A stretch of 64,000 nucleotides of DNA from JBQTIU01 sp052387815. Its GTDB lineage: Bacteria; Pseudomonadota; Alphaproteobacteria; CACIAM-22H2. The position numbers were made by a program, and so were the translations under genes. A model generated the notes under the pieces. That model saw only the letters and a program-made list of their open reading frames with translations, did no database searches and was not told the origin of the DNA. The stretch spans positions 62,001 to 126,000 of the forward strand of contig JBQTIU010000015.1 in NCBI GenBank assembly GCA_052387815.1, in the 5' to 3' direction. Of the stretch, positions 1 through 8,679 are shown in pieces. The first letter of the stretch is position 1, and each line of letters begins with the position of its first letter.

Positions 1-599
1 CTTACGAAGGTGAGGCTCGAGGTGGCGACATCGACCCCATGGATGCGCAGCGTGCGCTTGCCGAAATTCGGGATCAAGTTCTCGCCGTCGCTGTTGGCGA
101 TGAGATAGTCGGTGGCGAGCGACTGAGTCTTGACGAAGACGGCGCCGAACTGGCCGAGATCGACCGTCGTCGTCCGCGCCCCCGCACTGCCGTCGACGAG
201 ATGGCCGATTAGGTTGGTCGTTTCGGTTCGCGACGATCCGACCAGGTAGTTGAGGTTGGCGAGGGCATTGTCGAAGGACGCCGCGTTGCCGGCCAGCGCG
301 GCGCTGCGCATCGCCGACAGCTCGACCTTGACGTCGAGGGTCTTGGCAATCGCCCGGCGCACGGACTCGAGCTGGTCGGCCGCGGCGTTCCGGTAGTTGA
401 GCAGCCGCTGCACTTCGAACTCGGCCGTGCGCGCCGCCGATCCGTCATACTTGGTGGCGATCTCCCGCTTTTGCGCCTCGAGCCGTCCGGCGAGATCGGC
501 CTTGACGAGGAGAAAATTGCGGTCGAGCAGCTGGCGGTAACGGTCGAACTGCGCTGTCGCGAGGCGCCCGAGGAGGCCGCTGTTGACCGGGTTCGGCAT
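1..599 (-). CDS. Unknown protein, C-terminus cut by window edge
   Basis: An open frame runs leftward from an ATG at 599 off the window edge, giving 199 codons with no stop. The product starts MPNPVNSGLLGRLATAQFDR and is rich in Ala, Leu and Arg, with a probable coiled-coil helix over roughly residues 10-110 followed by a more beta-like part. No signal peptide or known motif is visible. It is divergent from the pseudaminic acid operon and close to flagellar genes, so a flagellum- or surface-related role is an inference from context only. I do not recognise the family. Confidence 0.6.
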   Translation of the reverse strand, partial: MPNPVNSGLLGRLATAQFDRYRQLLDRNFLLVKADLAGRLEAQKREIATKYDGSAARTAEFEVQRLLNYRNAAADQLESVRRAIAKTLDVKVELSAMRSAALAGNAASFDNALANLNYLVGSSRTETTNLIGHLVDGSAGARTTTVDLGQFGAVFVKTQSLATDYLIANSDGENLIPNFGKRTLRIHGVDVATSSLTFV

Positions 600-848
600 G
601 ATTCACGACCCCACCCGAAACGCCTCGACTGCGGTCGAAGACAAGAGAAAGGACGCGGGGCAAGCACGGATAGGCGACCGCGGAAAGGCAATAATGCGGC
701 AAATAATGCGAAAAAATCGTTAGCAATTCATTGCGGAACTTGGCCGCGTGCGCCGGCGCGGGACCGCCAGAGTTAACGTGTTGTTCAGCAAGCGCAGGGT
801 ATTTTGCGGCGCTTCCCACCCTCGGCGCAACCCACGAAGGCGCCTTGC
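600..848. other. Divergent intergenic region with AT-rich patch
   Basis: This 249-base gap separates the unknown leftward gene from pseB. Positions about 685-745 are far more AT-rich than the surroundings and hold two direct copies of AATAATGCG at 690-698 and 702-710. Promoters for both directions should lie here, but I could not assign a clear -35/-10, sigma-54 or sigma-28 motif. The AT-rich patch could be a target for a MucR-type silencer; that is inference. Confidence 0.4.
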
Positions 849-1841
849 ATGTCGTTCTGGCAAGACAAGACCGTTCTGGTGACCGGTGGCACGGGGTCGT
901 TCGGCTCGGCCTTCGCCCGGCACGCGCTCGACGTGCTCGGGCCGCGGCGCGTCGTCATCTTCAGTCGCGACGAGCTCAAGCAGCACCAGCTCCGCACCGG
1001 CGGCCTCGACGAGCCGAGGCTGCGCTACTTCATCGGCGATGTGCGCGACCTCCAGCGGCTGCGGCGGGCCTTCAAGGGGGTGGACGTCGTCATCCACGCC
1101 GCCGCCCTCAAGCAGGTTCCGGCCTGCGAATACAACCCCATCGAGGCGGTGAACACCAACATCAACGGCTCGCGCAACGTGATCGAGGCGGCGCTCGACT
1201 GCGATGTCGCGCGCGTCCTGATGCTGTCGACCGACAAGGCGGCCAATCCGGTCAACCTCTACGGCGGTACCAAGATGGTGGCCGAAAAGCTGTTCGTGCA
1301 GGCGAACGCCTATTCGGGCGCCGGCCAGACGCGCTTCGCCTGCGTGCGCTACGGCAATGTGGTGGGCAGCCGCGGCAGCGTCATTCCGCTGTTCCTGGGC
1401 CAGCGCCGGAGCGGCCGGGTCACCGTCACCGATTCCCGCATGACCCGGTTCTGGATCACGCTCGATGCCGCGGTCGGCTTCGTCGCCGACTGCGTCGAAC
1501 GCATGACCGGCGGTGAGATCTTCGTCCCCAAGCTGCCGAGCGCCAACATCATGGACCTCGTCGAGGCGCTCGCGCCCGAGTGCGAGGTCGAGGTGGTCGG
1601 CATCCGGCCCGGCGAGAAGGTGCACGAGACCCTGATCGGGGAAAACGAGGCCCGCCAGGCGGTCGAACTCGACGACCGCTATGTTGTCCGACCCCTGCAC
1701 CCCTGGTGGTCGACCGCCCATTACCCCGACGGGCGCGATCTGCCCGAGGGGTTCAGCTACGCGAGCGACAAGAACCCGCACGTCCTGCGCACGAGCGAAA
1801 TCCGCAGGCTGCTCGGGACTTTGGCGATCGCGGCGGAATGA
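849..1841 (+). CDS. pseB: UDP-GlcNAc 4,6-dehydratase (inverting), PseB
   Basis: A 330-residue short-chain dehydrogenase of the PseB/FlaA1 type. It catalyses the first step of pseudaminic acid synthesis, the C4,6-dehydration and C5 inversion of UDP-GlcNAc. The NADP-binding Rossmann motif TGGTGSFG is at residues 12-19, STDK at 127-130 and YGGTK at 138-142; together these supply the Asp/Lys/Tyr active-site residues expected in PseB. The ATG at 849 was chosen over an upstream in-frame ATG at 804 because MSFWQDKTVLVTGG is the usual N-terminus. It is the first gene of a tight operon, with pseC starting 1 base after its stop. Confidence 0.93.
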   Translation: MSFWQDKTVLVTGGTGSFGSAFARHALDVLGPRRVVIFSRDELKQHQLRTGGLDEPRLRYFIGDVRDLQRLRRAFKGVDVVIHAAALKQVPACEYNPIEAVNTNINGSRNVIEAALDCDVARVLMLSTDKAANPVNLYGGTKMVAEKLFVQANAYSGAGQTRFACVRYGNVVGSRGSVIPLFLGQRRSGRVTVTDSRMTRFWITLDAAVGFVADCVERMTGGEIFVPKLPSANIMDLVEALAPECEVEVVGIRPGEKVHETLIGENEARQAVELDDRYVVRPLHPWWSTAHYPDGRDLPEGFSYASDKNPHVLRTSEIRRLLGTLAIAAE

Positions 1842-1842
1842 C

Positions 1843-2997
1843 ATGCTTCCCTATGCCCGGCACGAGGTCGACGAGGAGGATATCGACGCGGTGGTGCGCG
1901 CGCTCGGCGCCGAGCGGCTGACGAGCGGTCCGCTGGTCGAGGCGTTTGAGCGCGCCGTGGCGGCCTTCACCGGGGCCGCGCATGGCGCCGCCGTGTCGAG
2001 CGGCACCGCCGCCCTGCACGCCGCCTATCACGCGCTCGGGCTAGGCCCGGGCGACGAGGTCATCGTCCCGGCCATCACCTTCGCCGCCACCGCCAACGCC
2101 GCGCTCTATCAGGGGGCGATCCCGGTGTTCGCCGACGTGTGTCCCGACACCCTCGCCATCGCGCCCGCCGACGCCGCCGCCAAGATCACCGACCGGACGC
2201 GGGCGATCGTCGCCGTCGATTACGCGGGACAGCCCGCGGATTGGGATCGGCTCCACGCCATCGCGGCGGGACGCGGCGTCGATCTCATCGCCGATTCGTG
2301 CCACGCGCTGGGCGCCGCCTGGCGGGGCCGCCAAGTCGGCGGGCTCGCGGCCGCCACCGTCTTCAGCTTCCATCCGGTCAAGCACGTGACGACGGGCGAG
2401 GGCGGCATGGTGGTCACCGACGACCCGGATATTGCCGCGCGGGTACGCCGGTTCCGCAACCACGGCATCGACCTCGACGCCGCATCGCGCGAATCGCGCG
2501 GCGTCCACGCCTACAGCGTCGTCGAGCTCGGCTACAACTACCGGCTCGCCGATCTCAATTGCGCGCTGGGGCTCGCCCAGCTCGGCAAGCTCGCCAAGCG
2601 GCTCGCGCGACGGCGCGCGCTTGCCGCCCTCTACGACGCCAGGCTCGCGAGCCTCGAGGAGGTCAACCCCTTGAAGCGCGACGAGCGGGCGGAGCATGCC
2701 TTCCACCTCTACGTCGTCCGCCTCGACGCGCGCATCGATCGCGACCAGGTCTTCGCCGCCATGCGCGCGCGCGGCATCGGCGTCAACGTCCATTACCAGC
2801 CGCTCCACCTCCATCCCTTGTACCGCCAGCGCCTCGGGACACGGCCCGGACTGTGCCCGGAGGCCGAGCGCGCCTACCGCTCCATCCTGTCCCTGCCGCT
2901 GTTCCCGGCGATGACCGAGGCCGATGTCGAGCTGGTGGTGGGTACGCTTGGCGACAGCCTGGCCCAAGCCCGAAGCGGCCGCGTCGCGGCCGCCTGA
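1843..2997 (+). CDS. pseC: Pse pathway aminotransferase, PseC
   Basis: A 384-residue DegT/DnrJ/EryC1-family PLP aminotransferase that should put an amino group on C4 of the PseB product. The PLP lysine is K180 in the motif FSFHPVKHVTTGEGG. SSGTAALHAA (52-61) and the DSCHALG segment (151-157) are typical cofactor-pocket elements. The ATG at 1843 is one base after the pseB stop, and the start MLPYARHEVDEEDI matches the family. Length is normal (about 370-390). The order pseB-pseC-pseF-pseG-pseI makes the assignment firm. Confidence 0.93.
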   Translation: MLPYARHEVDEEDIDAVVRALGAERLTSGPLVEAFERAVAAFTGAAHGAAVSSGTAALHAAYHALGLGPGDEVIVPAITFAATANAALYQGAIPVFADVCPDTLAIAPADAAAKITDRTRAIVAVDYAGQPADWDRLHAIAAGRGVDLIADSCHALGAAWRGRQVGGLAAATVFSFHPVKHVTTGEGGMVVTDDPDIAARVRRFRNHGIDLDAASRESRGVHAYSVVELGYNYRLADLNCALGLAQLGKLAKRLARRRALAALYDARLASLEEVNPLKRDERAEHAFHLYVVRLDARIDRDQVFAAMRARGIGVNVHYQPLHLHPLYRQRLGTRPGLCPEAERAYRSILSLPLFPAMTEADVELVVGTLGDSLAQARSGRVAAA

Positions 2998-3004
2998 AAA
3001 CGCG

Positions 3005-3757
3005 ATGGCAAGAACCGCGGTCATCGTGCAGGCGCGAATGGCATCCACAAGGTTGCCGGGCAAGGTCCTGTTGGAGCTTGCCGGGCACACGGCCCTCGCG
3101 CACGTGCTCCAGCGCTGCCGCGCCATTGCGGGTGTCGACGCCGTGGTCTGCGCCACCACCGAGGCGCCGGACTCGCAGGCAATCGTCGCCGAGGCGCTTC
3201 AGTGCGGCGCCCTCGTCTATCGCGGGTCCGAATGCGATGTCCTCGCCCGCTACTACGAGGCCGCGCGCTCGATCGGCGCCGACATCGTCATGCGAGTGAC
3301 CAGCGACTGCCCGCTGATCGATCCCGAGATCTGCGGGCGGGTTCTCGCGCTCGTGGAGCGCGAAGGGACCGATTACGCGTGCAACAACATGCCCCCGATG
3401 TGGCCGCACGGGCTCGACTGCGAGGCCTTCACCTTCGCCGCCCTCGAACGCGCCGCCGCCGAGGCGAAGGCGCCCGAAGAGCGCGAGCACGTAACCCCTT
3501 GGATGCGGCGCCAGCCGGGCCTGCGGCGCGCCAATCTGGCGGGTCCCGGCGGCGCGCTGCCGGACTGCCGCTGGACCTTGGATTATCCCGACGACTACGC
3601 CTTTTTCCGCGCCGTCTTCGGCCGGCTGCCGGGATGGCCGGCCGTGCCGGGGATGGGCGAGGTGCTCGCCGTCCTCGCCTCGCATCCCGAGATCGCGGCC
3701 TTGAACGCCGGTCGCTCGGCGCGCTCCCCGGGGCCGGCGCGGGGCGAGGCGGCCTGA
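3005..3757 (+). CDS. pseF: SpsF-type cytidylyltransferase (likely PseF role)
   Basis: A 250-residue protein of the SpsF/CMP-KDO-synthetase-like nucleotidyltransferase group. The N-terminal signature is IVQARMASTRLPGK (residues 7-20), which binds CTP in this fold; CPLIDPEI further on is the acidic metal-binding segment. In a pse operon the expected job is activation of pseudaminic acid to CMP-Pse. The ATG at 3005 is 7 bases after the pseC stop, and the gene overlaps pseG by one base (TGATG). SpsF-type enzymes differ from the classical NeuA-like PseF of Campylobacter, so the substrate is inferred from the neighbours. Confidence 0.82.
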   Translation: MARTAVIVQARMASTRLPGKVLLELAGHTALAHVLQRCRAIAGVDAVVCATTEAPDSQAIVAEALQCGALVYRGSECDVLARYYEAARSIGADIVMRVTSDCPLIDPEICGRVLALVEREGTDYACNNMPPMWPHGLDCEAFTFAALERAAAEAKAPEEREHVTPWMRRQPGLRRANLAGPGGALPDCRWTLDYPDDYAFFRAVFGRLPGWPAVPGMGEVLAVLASHPEIAALNAGRSARSPGPARGEAA

Positions 3758-4812
3758 TGGTTGGGCACGACTCGAGGCTCGCAGTGTTCCGGGCGGACGC
3801 CGGCGAGCGCATCGGCGCGGGGCATGTCATGCGCTGCCTGGCGCTTGCCGAGGGATTGGGTGCGGTGGGATGGCGTTGCGGCTTCGCCGTCGCTCCCGGC
3901 ACCCTCGAGGTGGCGCCAGCCCTCGCCCGCTCGGGCCACGAAATCCTGCTCCTCGACGGCGAGGAACGAGAGGAGCCGCAAGCCCTGGCCTGGCGATGGC
4001 CGGGGGCCGCGCTCCTAGTGGTCGACCACTACCGGCGGGACGCCACCTTCGAGCGGTCGTGCCGCCCGTGGGCGGCCCGCATCCTGGTCATCGACGATCT
4101 CGCCGATCGCCCGCATTGTTGCGATGGGCTCATCGATTCCGCTCTCGGCCGGATGGCATCGGACTATGCGCCCCTGGTCGCCTCCGGCTGTCGCCTTTTT
4201 CTGGGGCCTGATTACGCCCCCTTGCGGCCCCAGTTCGCGCGCGCCCGCCCCCGCGCCCTGGCGCGGCGCCGGCGGGCGGGGCCGGTGCGGCGCATCCTGG
4301 TCGGCCTCGGCGCCACCGATCCCGACAACATGACCGCGCAGGTCCTCGACGCCCTGGCGCGCACCGCCATCGAGGCCGACATCGACATCGTGCTGGGCAG
4401 TGCTGCGCCCCATCTCAAGGCCGTGGCGGAGCTCGCGCGGGCCTTGCCCAAACGGGCCAGCCTCAGGGTCGATATCGAGGACATGGCGGGGCTGATGGCC
4501 GATGCCGACCTCGCGATCGGCGCCGCCGGATCGTCGGCCTGGGAGCGCTGCTGCCTCGGCCTGCCGAGCGCCTTGATCGTGCTCGGCGCCGACCAGGCAC
4601 ATGGCGCGCGCGAACTCGACCGGCGCGGCGCGGCGCGCCTGCTCGGCCGGCCCGCCGACCTCGACCGCGGTGCGCTCGCCGCGACCCTGCACGCGCTGGC
4701 CCGCGATCAAGCGGGCCGCGCGGCGATGAGCGAACACGCGGCCGCGCTCTGCGACGGCGAGGGCCGGCGGCGGATCGTCGCTCTGTTCGCGCCAACGGAA
4801 GTTCCGTCATGA
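3757..4812 (+). CDS. pseG: UDP-sugar hydrolase PseG
   Basis: A 351-residue GT-B-fold hydrolase that removes UDP from UDP-2,4-diacetamido-2,4,6-trideoxy-L-altrose. The N-terminal motif GAGHVMRCLALA holds H23, which corresponds to the catalytic histidine of PseG. The C-terminal part has the nucleotide-binding stretch GAAGSSAWERCCLGLP. The start overlaps the pseF stop and the end overlaps the pseI start by an ATGA, so the genes are probably translationally coupled. Length is at the upper end of the family. Confidence 0.9.
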   Translation: MVGHDSRLAVFRADAGERIGAGHVMRCLALAEGLGAVGWRCGFAVAPGTLEVAPALARSGHEILLLDGEEREEPQALAWRWPGAALLVVDHYRRDATFERSCRPWAARILVIDDLADRPHCCDGLIDSALGRMASDYAPLVASGCRLFLGPDYAPLRPQFARARPRALARRRRAGPVRRILVGLGATDPDNMTAQVLDALARTAIEADIDIVLGSAAPHLKAVAELARALPKRASLRVDIEDMAGLMADADLAIGAAGSSAWERCCLGLPSALIVLGADQAHGARELDRRGAARLLGRPADLDRGALAATLHALARDQAGRAAMSEHAAALCDGEGRRRIVALFAPTEVPS

Positions 4813-5858
4813 ACGACATCGAGATCGCCGGGCGCAAGGTCGGGCCCGATCGGCCCTGCTTCATCGTCGCCGAGATCGGCATCAACCACAACGGCGACAT
4901 GGACCTCGCCCGGCGGACCATCGACGCGGCGTGCGCGGCCGGCGCCGACTCGGTCAAGTTCCAGAACTACCGCACCGAGGATTTCATTTCCGACCGCGAG
5001 ATCACCTATGAGTACGTGTCCCGGGGCGCCATCGTGCGCGAGTTGCAATTCGACATGTTCAAGCGCTGCGAGCTCGGCGCCGACGACCTTGCCGGCCTCG
5101 CCGCCTACTGCCGCGCGAAGGGCGTCGTCTTCCACAGCACGCCGACCAGCGAGGCCGGCGTTGCGGAGCTTGTCGGTCTCGGCGTCCCGGTGCTCAAGAA
5201 CGGATCGGACTATCTCACCCATCTGCCGCTGATCCACGCCATGGGTTTGACCGGGTTGGCAACCGTGCTGTCCACGGGCATGGCGAGGTTGGACGAGATC
5301 GACGAGGCGGTCCGCGCCTTTCGCCAGACCGGGAACGTGGGCCTGATCCTCCTGCATTGCGTGAGCCGCTACCCGACGCCGCCCGCCGACCTCAATCTTC
5401 GCAAGATTCCGTCGCTGGCGGCGGCCTTCGCCTGTCCGGTCGGGTTCAGCGACCACAGCGAGGGCACCGCCGCGGCCGTCGCCGCGCTGGCGCTCGGGGC
5501 GTGCTGGATCGAGAAACATTTCACCCTCGACAAGACCCTGCCGGGACCCGATCATCGGTTCTCCGCCGACCCGGCGGAATTCGCCTTGTATGTCCGGCAG
5601 ATTCGCATCGCCGAGCAGGGTCTCGGCAGCTCGGCGATCGGCCCCACCGCGGCCGAGAGCGCCTCCCGCGACAAGTACCGCCTGTCCTGCGTCGCCGGCG
5701 CCGATCTCGCCGCCGGCGCCTGTCTCGGCGAGTCCGACATCGCGTTCCGGCGGCCGGGGACGGGGTTGCGTCCGGCGGCGATCGATTTGCTGGTCGGCCG
5801 GCGCTTGCGGGATCCGGTGCGGCGGGGGCATGTCTTCGCCGCCGGCGATTTCCAATGA
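4809..5858 (+). CDS. pseI: Pseudaminic acid synthase, PseI
   Basis: A 349-residue NeuB-family synthase that condenses 2,4-diacetamido-2,4,6-trideoxy-altrose with phosphoenolpyruvate. The N-terminal TIM barrel begins with EIGINHNGD and SVKFQNYRTEDF; GFSDHSEGT is the conserved metal and phosphate pocket motif. The last 60 or so residues form the SAF (antifreeze-like) domain typical of sialic, legionaminic and pseudaminic acid synthases. Sialic or legionaminic acid synthase is the alternative, but PseB, PseC and PseG beside it favour pseudaminic acid. It shares an ATGA overlap with genes on both sides. Confidence 0.9.
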   Translation: MNDIEIAGRKVGPDRPCFIVAEIGINHNGDMDLARRTIDAACAAGADSVKFQNYRTEDFISDREITYEYVSRGAIVRELQFDMFKRCELGADDLAGLAAYCRAKGVVFHSTPTSEAGVAELVGLGVPVLKNGSDYLTHLPLIHAMGLTGLATVLSTGMARLDEIDEAVRAFRQTGNVGLILLHCVSRYPTPPADLNLRKIPSLAAAFACPVGFSDHSEGTAAAVAALALGACWIEKHFTLDKTLPGPDHRFSADPAEFALYVRQIRIAEQGLGSSAIGPTAAESASRDKYRLSCVAGADLAAGACLGESDIAFRRPGTGLRPAAIDLLVGRRLRDPVRRGHVFAAGDFQ

Positions 5859-6364
5859 CGGCGGTCAAGGACCTGCGGGTCGCGCCACGCGTCGGGTTGC
5901 GGCCGGCCGCGCCGGCCGACGAATCGCTCGTGCTTGGCTGGCGCAACGACCCGTTCATCATCGCCCGCGGATCAAGCCGGGCAAGCGTGAGCCGCGAAGA
6001 TCACCGGGCGTGGTTCGCCGCCAGCCTGGCCGGCGACGATCGCCTGCTGCTCATCGTCGAGATCGACGGCGTCCCCGCCGGCCTCGTGCGATTCGACCGC
6101 GCCGGCCGCGATGCCGTCATCTCGATCTATCTCGTCGAAGCCTATACGGGCCGCGGGCACGGCATCCTCGCCTTACACAGGGCCGTGGCCATGGCCGCCG
6201 AGCGCTGGCGCTCGGCGAGGATCACGGCCGTCGTGCGCGCCGACAACGTCCCGGGCCACAAGGCTTTCCGCAAGGCCGGCTTCCGGCACGGGCCGGGGCC
6301 GCCGGGGCACGTGTCGTTCGTCCGCCGCATGGATGGCGAGTCCCATGGACCTCGTTCCGCATAA
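5855..6364 (+). CDS. pseH: GNAT acetyltransferase, PseH-like
   Basis: A 169-residue GNAT acyltransferase, the expected N4-acetylating enzyme of pseudaminic acid synthesis. The acetyl-CoA binding segment is YTGRGHGILALH, followed by ADNVPGHKAFRKAGF, the usual motif of sugar N-acetyltransferases in this family. It overlaps pseI by 4 bases at its start and the next gene by 20 bases at its end. The final residues (GPRSA) lie in the overlap and are probably not conserved. PseH is assigned from context; another acyl donor is possible. Confidence 0.82.
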   Translation: MTAVKDLRVAPRVGLRPAAPADESLVLGWRNDPFIIARGSSRASVSREDHRAWFAASLAGDDRLLLIVEIDGVPAGLVRFDRAGRDAVISIYLVEAYTGRGHGILALHRAVAMAAERWRSARITAVVRADNVPGHKAFRKAGFRHGPGPPGHVSFVRRMDGESHGPRSA

Positions 6365-7376
6365 CCGGCTGACCTTCGGCGACGCCGAGGCCCGGGCGGT
6401 CGAGCGCGTCGTGCGCAGCGGCCACTGGGTCGAAGGGCCGGTCGTGGCACGGCTCGAGGCGCGGCTCGCCGAACTGACGGGCCGCCGGCACGCGGTGTGC
6501 GTGGCCTCGGGCCTTTCGGCGTTGCGGCTGTCGCTGCTGGCGCTCGGGCTGGGCCGGCGCGCGCCGGTCGCGATCCCCGGTTACTGCTGCGTCGCCTTGC
6601 CAAACGCCATCCTCGCCGCCGGCGGGCGTCCGGCCCCGGTCGACATCCGGCTCACCGACTTCAATCTCGATCCCGGGAAACTCGGCGCCAAAGCCAAGGC
6701 CGTGGTTGCCGTCCATACCTTTGGCGCGCCGGCCGAGCTGGCGGCCCTGGCCGGCGTCCCGCTGGTCGAGGACTGCGCCCACGCGCTCGGGTTCGGATTC
6801 GGTGGCCGGAGCGACGTCGCGATCGCGTCCTTTTATGCGACGAAGCTGATCGCCGCCGGGCAGGGCGGGGCGGTGCTGACCGACCGCGCCGACATCACCG
6901 ACCGAATTCGCCGCTCTCGCGATTATTCGGACCACGAGCCCTCCGCCGGCCGGATGAACGATCGCATGCTGGACCTCAATGCCGCCCTCGCGCTCGCCCA
7001 GCTTGACCGGTTTAACCGCATGATCGCCGCGCGCGAGCGTCTGGCCCGCTTCTACACCGACCGTTTCGATACGCTTGCCGAACAAGGGTTGATCGCCCTG
7101 CCGCCGAGCGTCGGCGGCCGGATTTGGTATCGCTATGCCGTAAGGCTGCTGCGCGCCGAGGCCGATCCGGTCATCGCCGCGCTCCGGGTCGAGGGCATCG
7201 CTGCCGCCAAGCCGGTGTGGGACTGGCGCCCGCCGGCGTGGCGGCGGCAAACGCCCATCGCCTCGCAAGCCTATCGCCGAGTCATATCGCTTCCCCTCTA
7301 TCCCACCCTTGCTGCCGCGGAGGCCCGACGCGTGGCCGAGGCGACGATCCGTGTCGTCCGGAGGACCGCCCGATGA
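6345..7376 (+). CDS. Second DegT/DnrJ/EryC1 aminotransferase
   Basis: A 343-residue PLP-dependent sugar aminotransferase, distinct from PseC. The PLP lysine is K167 in SFYATKLIAAGQGG, and VEDCAHALGFGFGG (141-154) is the family's cofactor motif. It begins 20 bases inside pseH and ends with an ATGA overlap into the methyltransferase, so it is clearly in the same operon. No second nucleotide-sugar dehydratase lies nearby, so its keto-sugar must come from PseB, from a gene elsewhere, or from an already assembled sugar. A role in making an amino-sugar variant or side chain is inference. Confidence 0.83.
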   Translation: MDLVPHNRLTFGDAEARAVERVVRSGHWVEGPVVARLEARLAELTGRRHAVCVASGLSALRLSLLALGLGRRAPVAIPGYCCVALPNAILAAGGRPAPVDIRLTDFNLDPGKLGAKAKAVVAVHTFGAPAELAALAGVPLVEDCAHALGFGFGGRSDVAIASFYATKLIAAGQGGAVLTDRADITDRIRRSRDYSDHEPSAGRMNDRMLDLNAALALAQLDRFNRMIAARERLARFYTDRFDTLAEQGLIALPPSVGGRIWYRYAVRLLRAEADPVIAALRVEGIAAAKPVWDWRPPAWRRQTPIASQAYRRVISLPLYPTLAAAEARRVAEATIRVVRRTAR

Positions 7377-7978
7377 GACCCGATGTTTTCGAACGCATCG
7401 CGGGCTACTACGACGGGCTGGTGGCCCGCTATGGCCATGACCACAGGGCCTGCGATTACGGGCGACCGGGCTCGCAGCGCACGAAGTTCCGGGTGCTCGC
7501 CGAGGTGATGCCACTGATCGGCAAGACGGTGCTCGATGTCGGCTGCGGCATGGCCGACTTCGCCGAGTTCCTCGCCGCCCGGCATCCCGGAGTGGACTAC
7601 CACGGCATCGACATCTCGGAGCGCATGATCGCCGAGGCGCGACACCTCGATCCGACGCGCAAGGTGCGGCAATCGAACGTCCGCGACGGCATCGACGGCA
7701 TCTACGACGTCGTGTTCGCGAACGGGATTTTCTATCTCTTGGGAGAGGATGCGCCGCGATTGATGCGCATGATCATCTGCATCATGTTCGACGCGGCGCG
7801 CGAGGCCGTGGCGTTCAATTCGCTGAGCGCGCTCGCGCCCGATCGCGAGGCAGGCGAGTTCTACCCCGATCCGGTCGAGGTTTTCGCCGTCTGCCGGCAG
7901 ATCACGCCCTGGGTGGTCCTGCGCCACGACTACCATCCGCGCGATTTCACGATCTACATGTACCGGGAGCGGCGGTGA
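7373..7978 (+). CDS. Class I SAM-dependent methyltransferase
   Basis: A 201-residue class I methyltransferase with SAM-binding motif I VLDVGCGMADF at residues 53-63, then HGIDISERMIAEA as motif II. The first 40 residues (FERIAGYYDGLVARYGHDHR) probably form a substrate lid. Overlaps of 4 bases upstream and 1 base downstream place it in the pse operon. The likely substrate is a sugar or its acyl group on the glycan made by the operon. O- versus N-methylation cannot be told from the sequence. Confidence 0.8.
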   Translation: MRPDVFERIAGYYDGLVARYGHDHRACDYGRPGSQRTKFRVLAEVMPLIGKTVLDVGCGMADFAEFLAARHPGVDYHGIDISERMIAEARHLDPTRKVRQSNVRDGIDGIYDVVFANGIFYLLGEDAPRLMRMIICIMFDAAREAVAFNSLSALAPDREAGEFYPDPVEVFAVCRQITPWVVLRHDYHPRDFTIYMYRERR

Positions 7979-8679
7979 TGATCGTGTCGATCAACCAGCC
8001 GGCCTATCTTCCCTGGCTCGGCTATTACCACCGCATCGCCAACAGCGACCTGCACATCGTCCTCGACGACGTGCAGTTCGAGAAGAACAGCTTCACCAAC
8101 CGCAACAAAATCCGCACCCGCGACGGCTGGTGCTGGCTCACCGTTCCGGTGCAGACCAGGGCCAAGTTCAGGGACCTGCCGATCGACCGGCTCGAGATCG
8201 CGCCGAACACCAATTGGCGGCGCAAGCATTGGGACAGCATCAAGTTCGGCTACGCCGGGGCGCCCTTCTTTTCGTTGCATGCGGCGTTCCTCGCCGGGGT
8301 CTACGCCCGGGAATGGACGAGGCTTCTGCCGCTGATCCAGGACATGAACGATTACATGCTCGAAGCGCTGCGCATATCCACGCCGCTGGTCATGAGTTCG
8401 GCCATCAAAGTGCCGGGCAAGAAGCAGGAGCTGATCCTCAACCTGTGCCAGGCCGTCGGCGCCAGCGTGTACCTGTCTGGGCCGCTGGGGCGCGACTACC
8501 TGGTCGAGGACGAGTTCCGACACGCCGGAATCGACGTCCTCTATCACGAGTACCGGCATCCGACCTTCGTCCAGGTTCACGGCGGCTTCGAGCCCCATAT
8601 GGCGGCGTTCGACCTGCTGCTCAACCACGGGCCCGAGAGCGCGCGCATCCTCGGCCAAGGACAGGAGGGCGGACCATGA
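7978..8679 (+). CDS. WbqC-like family protein
   Basis: A 233-residue member of the WbqC-like family. The hallmark N-terminus is IVSINQPAYLPWLGYYHRI, followed by LDDVQFEKNSFTNRNKIR, both strongly conserved in the family. WbqC-like genes are common in O-antigen and nonulosonic acid clusters, but to my knowledge the reaction has not been established. The ATG at 7978 was preferred to a GTG three bases upstream. It overlaps the methyltransferase stop by one base and the deacetylase start by an ATGA. Confidence 0.85.
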   Translation: MIVSINQPAYLPWLGYYHRIANSDLHIVLDDVQFEKNSFTNRNKIRTRDGWCWLTVPVQTRAKFRDLPIDRLEIAPNTNWRRKHWDSIKFGYAGAPFFSLHAAFLAGVYAREWTRLLPLIQDMNDYMLEALRISTPLVMSSAIKVPGKKQELILNLCQAVGASVYLSGPLGRDYLVEDEFRHAGIDVLYHEYRHPTFVQVHGGFEPHMAAFDLLLNHGPESARILGQGQEGGP

